Below, in pieces: positions 34,727 through 56,919 of a stretch of DNA of 64,000 nt. Below the pieces are notes generated by a model. It ran no database searches and had not been told where the DNA came from. It saw nothing but the letters and a program-made list of their open reading frames with translations. The position numbers were made by a program, and so were the translations under genes. Within the stretch, counting starts at the first letter, position 1. Each line of letters begins with the position of its first letter. This DNA is from Henckelia pumila (Eukaryota; Streptophyta; Magnoliopsida; Lamiales; Gesneriaceae): NCBI RefSeq assembly GCF_033568475.1, contig NC_133121.1, forward strand, positions 1,612,001-1,676,000. The letters are read 5' to 3'.

Positions 34727-35219
34727 TAAAGCAAGGATCCAAACCCGGATTGGGAACCATATTGCCGGGTGACCCGTATATGGCAACCCCCAAATTATGA
34801 ATCCCTAAAATGCATCCCGCCATTTTGATTTGAACCTTCCCCAATTCCTCACACACACAAACACACACACATTTCCTTCTATGGAGTGTAGGATTCATTC
34901 GTAACTTATGATCTCTGATTCCTAAAATTCCATCAAAACCACAGAATACCACCGCCGGTTGTGAGTGTACCTCACATTTGATTTCCATTTCTCATTGATT
35001 GAGGCATAAACAAGGGGATTGTTTATGATACGGTTTTCATTTTGTGGTCCTTTTTCCCCATTTTCAAGTGTTTAGAACGTGATTTCACGACATTTGAGTC
35101 AATTTTTATCTGGGACTTTTGATGTGATTCATTCATGTAACTCACACCTATGTCAGTGAGGATGAGTTTTTTGTGGACGACCAGAAACTTAAGAAGCTAG
35201 AGGAATTTATTTTCGGAGG

Positions 35220-46076
<10,857 letters not shown>

Positions 46077-46079
46077 TTA

Positions 46080-47500
46080 AATCGAGTCCACAACCATTTC
46101 TCAGATATTCTTTGGGAGTTGCGTAGTAGAAATGCTTTGTAGTCAGCTTTGTCTATTGCATGAATAGACGGATCCAATTGCAATCTTTGCAATTTAGCAA
46201 TTTAACATGATTGACATAATATCTGATAAAAGCTACGTCCAAATTAATTAATTAAGAAATAATAATGATACTTCACTAGGTAAATAAACAGTATTTACTG
46301 TATAATTTCATACATCTTACTATGCATGATGCAGGAATTTTGTATTTAAAAGAAAAAAAGAAATGATGATAACTAATTTGTTGGTTCGAGTTAGTATTTT
46401 TAATCAGTGTTTTAAAAACTTGCTTAAGTGACATTCAATTTGTTAAGTTTAATACATTTAAGCTCAATTAAACAATCGTCTTTTAGAATAAGATGTTATT
46501 TATGTTTTCGAATGAATATATTTATATAAATATCGTATAAAGAAATTGTGGACATAAATATAGCATAGTGATGGAGAATGATTTTTTTTAGATTTGTTGG
46601 AAGTTATTAATTATTTTAATTTTAATATCTTGATGTGTTTTTAACTTGAAATTTTTTCATTAATCTTAAATTTATGAAATTTCTATCTTTTTATTTATGG
46701 TTTGAATTAAATTAATTAAATTTATAGTAAAAATTGAAAATACGTTTTTAACCTTAAGCTTGTAGTAATCTTGCATAAATTTGATCTCTCTTATTCGACG
46801 TATTTTTTAGAACCTTGTCTTTTAACAATGCAGATTTATTGACTTAGACGATTGCACTTGGATTGAAGAATTTTAAATTCATGAATTTTGATTTTATTTA
46901 ATTGTTAACAATGAAACGATAGATCAAATCCTAAATCTATACACTACTTATTTACACATTAGTTATATAAACTAGAATACATTTCAAAATAAATCCATTA
47001 TTGGATGGACTTGAAATCTATCATAACTAACATGAAATATAATATAAACATTAAAAGAATAAATTTAAAATACATGAATTTGAAATCCATCTATCCAAAT
47101 ACAACCGAGTTTAGCCACCTATAACTCTTGTATTTGGTATTTGTAATTTGTAGATCATGGTACATCGAATAATATTTTATCATTATTTAAGTCATTTATA
47201 TTTATTATTTAATTTAATATAATATACTCATATGAAGATTTGCATTATTATAAAAAAAAAAAAAGAACAAGACAAAACAAAGAGTGACGCTGACCTGTAA
47301 TGGGGAAACGAAAAAGCCAGACGGATATATCCTTATCCTCCAACATTTTAAAAAGAGGCATTATATTATATTTATATTTATATTTATATTATATGGGACC
47401 ACTACTCCATATTACGCAACGTGTCGCCACATTTCCTACCTTAGTGGCATATCCGCGGTGAATGGAAAATGTTCTCTGCCGTCTCCCCATAATTCAAAGC
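46080..47500. other. AT-rich spacer between RECQ4 and the RING gene
   Basis: This holds the RECQ4 3' UTR and about 1.2 kb of AT-rich DNA with no gene recognised. The promoter of the RING gene probably lies in 47250-47500, where TATTTATATTATATGGG could serve as a TATA region. Confidence 0.45.
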
Positions 47501-47525
47501 ACGAAAATCTTGGAAGCAAACGGAA

Positions 47526-49811
47526 ATGGAAAGTAAAAATCTTGACTCCAAAAACTCCCACATGGAAGTTCAGACACACAAGAAAATGGGATTTCAGAAT
47601 GGGGATGATCTTGACATAGATTTCACTTCTCAAGAAATGGAAATGAAAATGGAGGCATGTGAAAAAAAATCTGGCTGTTGGGTGGAAGAAATGATGCCCG
47701 AGGAAGAAGAAAAAATGAAAGAAAATGGAGTTCTGGAGGATTTTCTTGGAGGTTGCAATAGAAATAATATTGCTCCAGTTGATGATGTTTGCCCCATCTG
47801 TTTTGATAAATTCAGCGTCCCATGTAGAACAAATTGCGGTCACTGGTTTTGTGGCAAGTTTTCTACCTTCTTTTAATTTTATTCTTTATCTTTTGAGAAA
47901 TTTTGGTATTTTTTTTGTTTGCTTTCCTCTCTGTTTTGTTTCTATGGGTGGCCTCCTATTCTTTTGTTGATGTTTTAGATGTGAAGTGCACTTAGTATTT
48001 TGATTATATATCTTTATGGGTTTCTAGTAAAGTTAAGATCTAATAGTTTGTTACTGAGGATATCTGGATTTTTTCCACGCAAGTATGCCCATTTTCACCT
48101 CAAAATCTGCCTCCTAACAGTGTTTCCATTTTGGAAAAAAAAAATATTTTGTTAAGTAGAAAGCATCAATCAAGGCCAGGGGGGGAGATTTTGCCGTCAC
48201 ACTTCGATTCTGTGGTGTGAAGTTTTTATTTTCTCTTGCTTCTGCATATACTCGTGATGGGCAGAACATGGAACGAGGAATTTTGATAGGGGATGTTTAG
48301 TGCTATAGTAAAATCAAAATATAGGTTTTTTCCCTTTGGGAGGGGGCAAACATTGAATTTCTTGATAAATTATGTGTCAAAGTTTAATGTTGTTTACGTG
48401 AGCGCCTGTGTCGGTGTGTGTATGGGGAGATTGCAATTGGTAATGTTGTTACTTTCTTGTCGAACCATATGCTTTTGCAGCTGGCTGTATCATGCAATTT
48501 TGGATGTATAGATCGTCGATTCAACAGTGTAAATGCCCCTTATGTTGTTGCATAATAAATAACCTGGCACCAGAGACGTCGCAGATCGTTCTTCCTACAG
48601 ATGATGATGTTGAGGTCCTTAAGAAAGTTCGGCAGTATAATGGGCTCTCCCTTGGTGGAATGCGAGGCCTTTTCCAGGTTAGGATCCATCGCTGAATCCA
48701 CAGTTATTTTATCTGCTGAGCTATCATTTCTAACATTCTTCAGTTCTCAGTCTTCTTCTCTAAGTGCCATGTTTGTCGCTTGAGAAAGGTGACAGCACGC
48801 CATTATCAGCATTTATGGAGACGAGCACACAAATCTTCATCTTTTAGAAGTTCAATACTTCATCACAATTATATTTTTTTGGTTGTTTAGTGAAGTTTCA
48901 CATAAACGTGTTTGCGTTTTCGTTAGGACAGATATGGATACTATAGATGCTATGCTGTTTTGGTTGCCTCTTTTATGCTCTGTTTTTTAAGTAATATAGA
49001 ATGTGTGCCATCCGTTTATGATGTCTTATGCATGATCCATACTTTAAGTGACAGTTTACACGGGGAAAATTGATGTCACCTTTTGTTTTGCAGAAAGTAT
49101 TAGCGTTACCACTGCTTATGAGCAGAATATTCAGAATATTGATAGCTCCCGATGGCGTGAGATGCATCTACTACGTGATGCGCTTTCTTGGGGTGAGCTT
49201 ATTGACCGGGAATAGATAAAAGAAAAAAAATTTACGTTCCTTGTCTTCAAATGATCAATGCTTGCATCTAGTACCTGGTTTCTACCGGTGGATGATATTC
49301 AAACAGTCCCATTATTGGCTATGTCCGGTCCAATTATATATTGGTAAACCATAAACTTCAGGATATCTACATCATTGTACAAAGTCAGCCGAGTAACTAG
49401 CACTTAATCAAGATTCTGCCTCAATTTCTGTCGATTGTGTTGCGTTTATAATTTGTGCTCTAGCTTCTGGATTTTGTGATTGTAAGGTGATGTGTTTTGC
49501 ATTTTTATTTGCAGTTGCTGCTGGCCTTGCTATATGAGATGGGCGAATATGAGTTCATTCCCACTGGTATTTTTAAGACATACAAGTGGCCTTAATGTTG
49601 TACTTAAATTTTCCAGGTTGATACGTTGTTTCGATGATCATGTAAAGTTTCAAGTCTTGCATCATATGCAGGAGGATTTGGGATTGAACGAGCGTTTCAC
49701 GTCGGTGCAAGCGTGCTTTCCGGCACTCTCCTTGTGATTGGGATCGCTTATAGATGCGTGCTCCGGTGCCGGGCGAGGCGTCTGGCTATGCTACAAGACG
49801 TGCATATGTAG
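47526..49811 (+). CDS. RING-finger E3 ligase with DUF1232 membrane region (RNF170-like)
   Basis: Five coding exons, 47526-47853, 48481-48677, 49094-49192, 49515-49566 and 49672-49811, encode 271 residues. An acidic N-terminus is followed by a RING-HC finger at about residues 89-131: CPIC, then CGHWFCAGC and CKCPLC, with all ligands present. The C-terminal half is the DUF1232 region with hydrophobic segments (LLLALLYEMGEYEF, VLSGTLLVIGIAYRCVL), as in the RNF170 group of endomembrane ubiquitin ligases. The first intron must use a GC donor (TGTG|GCAAGT): joining there restores Cys-Ala-Gly-Cys of the finger, whereas the nearby GT leads to a stop after a few codons. The remaining introns are GT-AG. 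No substrate can be inferred from sequence. Confidence 0.9.
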
Positions 49812-49946
49812 TCGTCTCGACTCCCTCGTTTTCTCCGAGTTTGTGTGTAGTTGGTCTAAACATCTGTATCTCACAATTTTTTAATATCTATATTGTATTT
49901 TTTTTTTAATATTTAGTATATATTTTCATAATTCGGTACAAACAAT

Positions 49947-50260
49947 TAGGGCTAGATACGGTACGGTATACCGTACCGAACAACGATACCGTATATCGTA
50001 CCGTACCAGTATGAAGAAATTCATACCGGTATCATACCGAAAATTCGGTACCGTGCCGGAAATTAAAAAAAATTCGGTATACCGAAAAAAAACTCGGTAT
50101 ACCGTGAAAAATTTTAAAAAAAAAATTCGGTATATTCGGCATATTCGGCATATCGAAATAAAAAATTTTATATATAGATATCGATTTTTCGATATATTCA
50201 ATAAATTTTTTGGTACGGTATGACGGTATTTTCGGCATTCGATATTTTTTTCCAGCCCTA
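49947..50260. mobile_element. hAT-type MITE with 8-bp target duplication
   Basis: The element starts TAGGGCTAGATACGGTA and its other end, on the reverse strand, reads TAGGGCTGGAAAAAAATA. It is flanked by CAAACAAT on the left and CAAACCAT on the right, eight bases with one mismatch, as expected for hAT insertion. The interior is packed with variants of GGTACGGTATACCG and TTCGGTATA, a subterminal repeat array typical of transposase binding. It has no coding capacity. Confidence 0.75.
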
Positions 50261-50907
50261 CAAACCATAGTTGTTATTGAAAAGTACTCAAAAAAATAGT
50301 TGGTATTGAAAAAGACTTGATTATAGTAAATAAATCGAGATATGGAATTATCTTAATCTTCTTTAAAGTTCAAAATATTATTATAGAATACAAAATCTAA
50401 AAATACATGGAATTATTTTATTTAAATAAGAAGTTCATCTAATCTTATATATATTTTTCAAAAAGACTGTCTCAAAATTATAACATTAATATAATATTAT
50501 TTTGTTTTTGGTAAGTGAAACTTATAATTGTATTAGGCATGAGATAAATAGTTCATTACCATATTTACTAGTCAGCAAGGAGTTCGGTGTAAATTGTAAT
50601 ATATATATATATATTTTAGGAAAAAAAAACTTTATTTGATATTTTGGTTAGTATTAAATAAAATTTAAAAAAATCCAAAACTAACACGTTACTTGTTGCT
50701 AGGAAAAATCGCGAGAGAATCAGAGCCCTGAATCTGCTCTCCTCCTCCATCCCAGTCTGGTCTAGGTTCATCCTCCCTCCAATTTCCCCAATTCCATTTC
50801 CATTTCCCAATCGGATCTTTGTTTTCGAGGCTTCTCAATCTCAATTCTTGGAAAGTCTTAATCTTTATCCTGTAAATTTATTAGATTTGATTGATTGACT
50901 TTCGTAT

Positions 50908-51012
50908 ATGGGAGCTGCACTAGTCTCGTGTTCACGCTACCTCGACGCCGCTTGTTGTTGTTTCCGCCGCCGCTGCCGCTGCCGGTGTACTTGTTATTGT
51001 TGTTGCTGCTAA
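50908..51012 (+). CDS. Putative Cys-rich upstream ORF of the SHM7-like gene
   Basis: A 34-codon frame lies 54 bases before the main ATG, in the same frame and closed by TAA. Its peptide has 14 Cys and several Arg (CCCFRRRCRCRCTCYCCCC at the end). It is the nearest ATG-led frame in the presumed leader. The DNA is built from short GTT and GCC repeats, which alone could create the Cys bias. It also requires that transcription starts upstream of 50908 and that no leader intron removes it (TTTTACAG at 51047-51054 could be an acceptor). Confidence 0.35.
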   Translation: MGAALVSCSRYLDAACCCFRRRCRCRCTCYCCCC

Positions 51013-51066
51013 CTCTTCGGGTTGTATTATTAGTTTGGACATTTGATTTTACAGCTTCCTTTTTTT

Positions 51067-54000
51067 ATGGATTCGACTTTGCTTCCAACGGCCAATGGGC
51101 TTTCTCTAGGGTTTTCATCTCATGGGTCGAAAATGGTTGAAGGTGCTCGTGGCTCCAAAATCGCCGACGACTCCATTTCCTTCCAGATCGAGTCGAGAGT
51201 TAGCGACCCTTTACATCCTGTGCCCTCGGTTCCACTCCAACTGTTGGACCAGGAGACGGCCAACAATCATCACGATTTGGATATTAATTCGAGTGGAAGT
51301 AAGGATAGACAGACCGATGAAGGAGAAAGAGATGTGGAGGAGTTTCGGATTTTGGGCCATTCTATGTGTTTGAAACGAAGACGCGACTGCGATTCTGGGT
51401 CTTCGGTCCCATCTTCCTTCTCAAAGGGATTTACGGTTTCTTCTCCGGATATGGAGTCGCGTAGGAAGATGGTCAAAGCGTGGGGAAATCAGCGATTACA
51501 AGATGCAGACCCTGATGTTTTTGGAATCATGGAAAAGGAGAAGCAGAGGCAGCATAGAGGGATCGAATTGATTGCTTCGGAGAATTTTGTGTGTAAAGCA
51601 GTAATGGAGGCATTAGGAAGCCATTTGACTAATAAATATTCTGAGGGAATGCCAGGGGCACGTTACTATGGTGGAAATCAGTATATTGATGAGATTGAAA
51701 CACTTTGTCAGGAGCGTGCATTGCATGCTTTTGGGCTTGATTCTGAAAATTGGGGTGTGAATGTACAGCCTTACTCGTGTACATCCGCAAATTTTGCAGT
51801 TTACACCGGTCTTTTGTTACCTGGTGATAGGATAATGGGGTTGGACACTCCATCTGGAGGTAATACAAGCCATGGGTGTTATTTGCCAAATGGGAGAAAG
51901 GTCTCCGGGGCATCAATATTTTTTGAGAGCCTGCCGTACAAGGTTAATTCTCAAACAGGGTATATAGACTATGAAAAGCTTGAGGAGAAAGCGCTTGATT
52001 TTCATCCAAAGATATTGATTTGTGGTGGGAGTTCATATCCCCGGGAGTGGGATTATGCAAGATTTAGACAAGTTGCAGATAAATGTGGTGCAGTTTTGTT
52101 GTGTGATATGGCTCAGATTAGTGGTCTTATTGCTTCTAAGGTGAAGTGTTTTGTGATTTTTATGGGCTGGCGTCAAGTTTTTGTAAAATTTTACCATTGG
52201 TTTGCTTTGTATTACCATGTATTCCCATTTGATTTAAGCACGTGTCTTGAATTGATTACTCTTCTTTGCGTCTTCTGATTTTGCAATGGTCTGCGTGAGA
52301 GAATGATTAATGAACGCCTGCTTGGATTGTAATTTGAAATGGAGCTTAGCATACTTCCAAAAATTTCATTGAAGGGTCTATGCCATGCTTTAGTGAAATT
52401 GCAGTTTTTGTCATTTGTTTTTCAATGTGTTCTTTTGTTTTGGATAATTTTTTATGGTTATTGCCAAAGGCTGCTCATATTTGCGTTTTCCGCTCTTGTA
52501 TCATTTCCAACTGATTTTGATGCCATATTTTTTTTTATAATTCCTGCTCTGCATTGTTGAATTGTACATTTGCATCTTGCTGGATTTGAGCTGACAGAAT
52601 TTGGTCCTTGCAAATGTTACGGGTTATGCAATTTTTTGTTACTGAAAAAGTAGCCTGATCTTGCATGCCCTTGAGCTTTAACTAACAAGACGTCAAATAT
52701 GAACCATAGTGTACTGCCTATTGCAGTTAGCTGCATTGTTGGATGAAATTGATCCATTCACATTCTTACTTGGAGAAACAAATTGTTTTGTGTTTAGCTG
52801 GATTTATTTTCGCAGAACAAAAATTTCTTGGTGATTTTTAGTTTGATTTCTGACATTAAAATCTAATGTTGCACTCACAGAACAGAACCATGTTTCACGA
52901 TGTACTTTTAGATATCTTCATCGATTCAGAAATCAGTATTGTGTGAATTTATATAACATGGTAACTACGGATGATGCTTTTCCTTCCTGTTTTGAGTGCT
53001 GTATCTCCTGTTTAAAGTCAGAGTTTGATGCATTTTGTTTTTCTCATTCAATAAATAGGCTTCTTGTATTTATCTAATTACACGAGTTTCTTTATTCAGG
53101 AATGTGCAAGTCCTTTTGAATATTGTGATATTGTCACCTCAACTACCCATAAAAGTCTCCGTGGCCCTAGGGGAGGGATTATTTTTTATAGGAAGGGGCC
53201 AAAGCAAAGGAAGAGAGGGACGCATTTAAATCAAGGTGATGGTATTGATAGGTATGACTTTGAAGAAAAGATAAATTTTGCAGTTTTCCCAGCACTGCAA
53301 GGTGGACCACACAATAATCACATTGCTGCCCTTGCAATAGCACTGAAACAAGTGGCTACACCTGAGTACAAGATATATATGCGACAAGTGAAGAAAAATG
53401 CTCAGGCTTTGGCTGCGGCTTTGTTGAAGAGAAACTGTAGACTGGTCACTGGAGGCACAGACAATCATCTGTTGCTTTGGGATCTGAGAAATTTTGGGTT
53501 GACAGGTATTGCTTTTCCCCCAGAATGGTTTCCACTGGTTTTGTTTCTTTGACTTATCATATTCAAGACTATGCCTTATTATATGTGTTGGAATTAAGTT
53601 ATGGTATGAGCTGTAAAAGAAGTATTGGTTTTGATAGTTTTGCGTATGGAGACTTCTTTAAAATGCTCCAATTTTTCATCGAGAAAAGAGATCGTTTTCA
53701 TTTTTTATCCTGCAATAATAGTTAAATATGTTTTCTTCGTATTTATTAGTTTGATGTTTGGATATCGTGGATAATAATTGTTTTTTGTGGGTCATGAATA
53801 TACTTTGGTCAGCGTTCTCAGGGGTTCAGTGACTTTTTTATCTTTTCTTTTGTCTTGGTCTTTCTTCTCTGCCCAACTGATAGGATTCTTTATCAATGGG
53901 TTTTAATTTGATGTTTTGTGAGAAAATATGGAACTTTTGAGCTGTGATTTTTAACTTAATGATATTGATAATGTTTATTTGGTAACATAATAAAGATTAC

Positions 54001-54549
54001 GGAATTATCCAAGCTCTGCCTTTTTGTTTTCTAGATGTGTGCTAGATTGGTTGTAGCGTGCTTTTGTCTATGGTTACATTCTTCTGCTGATACTCTCTTA
54101 ATTTTGCGACTTGTAGGGAAAATTTTTGAGAAGGTTTGTGAGTTGTGTCACATTACACTCAATAAAGTAACCATTTTTGATGACAATGGCAATATTACCC
54201 CCGGAGGTGTAAGAATTGGTAAGTAATTATATTGTCGAAATGAACAACTAAGGTGCATTTCCATAATGCGTAATGCAGTCATTATTTGTATGCTGTAATG
54301 AAAGTTTTCATGTTTCCTCCCACAGGTACTCCTGCAATGACATCAAGAGGCTGTCTCGAGGCTGATTTTGAGACAATGGCTGAGTATCTCGTAACTGCTG
54401 TACAGATTGCCACTTCAGTGCAGAGGGAACATGGGAAACTACCGAAACATTTTCTGAAGGGTCTTGATAACAACAAAGAGACAGTTGAGCTTCGAGCAAG
54501 AGTCGAAAATTTTGCATCCCAGTTTGCACTGCCAGGCTTTGATGAATAA
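51067..54549 (+). CDS. SHM7: Serine hydroxymethyltransferase, SHM6/SHM7 type
   Basis: Four coding exons, 51067-52140, 53100-53505, 54117-54218 and 54326-54549, encode 601 residues. About 130 N-terminal residues form a low-complexity extension with a basic patch (CLKRRRDC). The PLP-dependent core follows from [20 protein letters not shown]. The PLP lysine motif is [15 protein letters not shown]. The family normally interconverts serine and glycine with tetrahydrofolate. Here the usual GGH and DMAH of active SHMTs read SGGNTSHG and DMAQISG, which I recall as a trait of the SHM6/7 branch. The extension is also a trait of this branch. Arabidopsis SHM7 (MSA1) is nuclear and needed for sulfur and S-adenosylmethionine homeostasis. 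The first ATG of the frame is at 51067. Confidence 0.93.
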
Positions 54550-54559
54550 TCTGGTAACG

Positions 54560-55780
54560 TTACAGTGAAGATTGATTCTTTTCTGACCAAGTAGTCTATC
54601 AGGGCCTGTGAGGTGTAGCGTTTGTGCGTCAAACTTGTCCGTAGCAAGAGGCATTTTGCTTGTCCGCTCGTGCCTGAAAGTTGGTAGTCGGATCATGCCA
54701 ATCCACACCGATGATCTTGGCAATTCTTTCTTGCAAATTTGTTACAAAGGTTGTTTTAAATATGTCGGGATCACACTCGTGCGCTTTCACGTTTGCCCCA
54801 GTGTATAATATCGGAATCTTCCTGCACCATTTGGTAATTGCAAAGTCGTCGTATTTTCTACTGTAATTTTTTGCTCTTCTTTATGAGATTTAAAGAAAGC
54901 AAATCGTTGAAAGAGTTAACAATGGTTGGAACACCTTGTTATTGAAAGGGAACCCGTATCTTGGATGTTGGAAAGAAAAGCAAGAAAACGAAAGTTGAGC
55001 AATTATTATTTTCACAATTTTTTTTTTGTTTTGGAAAAAAGTAACGTGACGTCACAAAAAACTCGAAACCAATAATTTATTCAATGGAAAATTTTCTAAT
55101 TGTGAGTTTGTGACAGAAAAAGTTTTTTGTTTGGTGATTATTAGGAGATTATATATCTAACTTTACGAAGTTTCTAAATTAAAGAAAGCATATGCAAAGT
55201 TTGTTATTTACCAAGGAGGTGTGATTTCAATGGCATTATTATTGTTCACCCTTTTCTCTAACCTAACTTTATCTCAGCACTAGCAAATCCTTATATTTTG
55301 AAAAGATGTTACTACTTTCGAACGAATCAACCTTGTTATCTTTAAAAGACACGATCATAGGAAAGTGGGAGACGGAGATAGGACACATCTTATGCTTTTA
55401 CTATATATTTCTCTTATCTTTTTTCTTCACTTGAGATTGAGATAGTAATATGACTTTGTTTGAAAGATTTTTGGATACCGACCGGTCAAAATAAGAATAA
55501 AATTCGAATAATAATAATATTTATCATCCTAATTCAAAATAATAATAATATTCATGTGTATATTCACAGTCGAGTCCAACTAATAATCGATACAGTAGAG
55601 TCCATTCTCTCTGAATTTAATAGAATAGGCGAAATTTTTTTGTAATGTTTATATTTGAAAAAATTGAAGATAAAATTTCAACTTATAGTTTGAATTTACT
55701 TACCTATGCCAACTATTCTAAAAGAATATATAAAAAAAATTCTTGGCTTCAATTTTCAAATATCCTCTTCTATTCATTCT
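54560..55780. other. Intergenic region between two convergent genes
   Basis: This contains the 3' UTR of the SHMT gene (to about 54900) and AT-rich spacer up to the stop of the convergent BPS1-like gene. No further gene was recognised. Confidence 0.45.
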
Positions 55781-55786
55781 CTCTAC

Positions 55787-56850
55787 CTATGAGATTCGAG
55801 AACACATGTTCATGAGCTTCTCCCGAACCTCGACTATTTCATCAAAGAAGTCGTCAAGTTGCACAATCAAACTCTCAACTCCACTTTGCAAATCTCCAAA
55901 ACAACTCTTGAGGTTCTCAAGTTTGCATGTTTCCATTCTGAACCCGCCCCCAATCGCCTCGTCCCTCTCCGCTGCCAGCTCATCCTTGGAAAGCTTAATC
56001 TTGTGCAACTCATGAGCAAGAATTCCCGGCTGGGAGTCGAGTCGACTCAAGGTGTTCACCACTCTCTGATGCAATGTAGCTGCAGAGACCATAAAACCGG
56101 AGCCGAAAATCGAGTCCCCTCGGTGGAACCTGAGGCTAAAACTCGATTCTGGCCAACAATAAACAAGGCCACTCAGTAGAATCACTAGAAGAAATGTGCT
56201 CACACTCCTCGTCGCATACAAAACTCCTCCAAAACCATTGTGCTCGTTTAGCCTCGATTCCGACAGGAGATGGTTTTCGTCGAAATTCAGAAACAGAGTT
56301 TGCAATCTTCTTTGTGCCAACTCTCTGTTTGCCGATTCTAGATCCCTCTCCCGCATCTCACAAATGTCTATCACCCGCTTAATCTGCAAAACAAGCATGC
56401 ATACATATCTGCAAAATCTTGAAAATCATATGAAAAACAACAAAATCTCAAATGCAAAGATAATTATTAAACCTGGCGGGAAAGCTGATTGTTTGTAAGG
56501 AAGCGATGGGCGTCGAGAAGAACATCTATGCGAGCAGCTGCTGCTGAACAGTAATTTTCTACGCGGGACACCCCTGCTTTCATAACATGGCAAGATTTCC
56601 AAAGCCTCGCGCTCTCGTCCATGTATTGGTAGAGCCATTTGCCCCCCACCGGCAACTGCAGCTTCTGCGCTAAAGCCGCCGACTGCGAGTGGACGGATCG
56701 GACCGTGGATAGCACGGCCTCCAGGAACTTGAACGACATGAAGTCCCCAGACATGAAAAGGTTGTCGAGGTTTTCGAGTTCGCGGTGAAGGAACTCGTAG
56801 AAACCGGCGACCGAGGTGGCGTATGATGATGATGATGATGATGAAGACAT
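55787..56850 (-). CDS. BPS1-like (DUF793-type) single-pass membrane protein
   Basis: Two exons, 56473-56850 and 55787-56383, give 324 residues. The protein starts with a Ser run encoded by a TCA/TCG-rich repeat, then an alpha-helical region (VAGFYEFLHRELENLDNLF, LQLPVGGKWLYQYMDESARL). Next come a coiled-coil stretch (ICEMRERDLESANRELAQRR), one hydrophobic segment near residue 195 (STFLLVILLSGLVYCW), and a second helical region ending FFDEIVEVREKLMNM. The layout and LPVGxKW-YMDES-LW motif match plant proteins usually labelled BPS1-like. The BYPASS family affects root-to-shoot signalling, but this branch is uncharacterised, so function is left open. The start is the ATG before the Ser run. The upstream in-frame ATG lies in a less likely leader region. 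Confidence 0.75.
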
Positions 56851-56919
56851 CGTTCGATAGCAAGAAAACACTCGTAAATTTGGTTTACAGAGAATGGAGA
56901 TCAAAGGGTACGTATCGAA

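Noticed and set aside
50011-50223. Open frames within the hAT MITE
   Set aside because: Tyr/Arg repeats produced by the GGTATACCG-type subterminal array. The element is non-coding.
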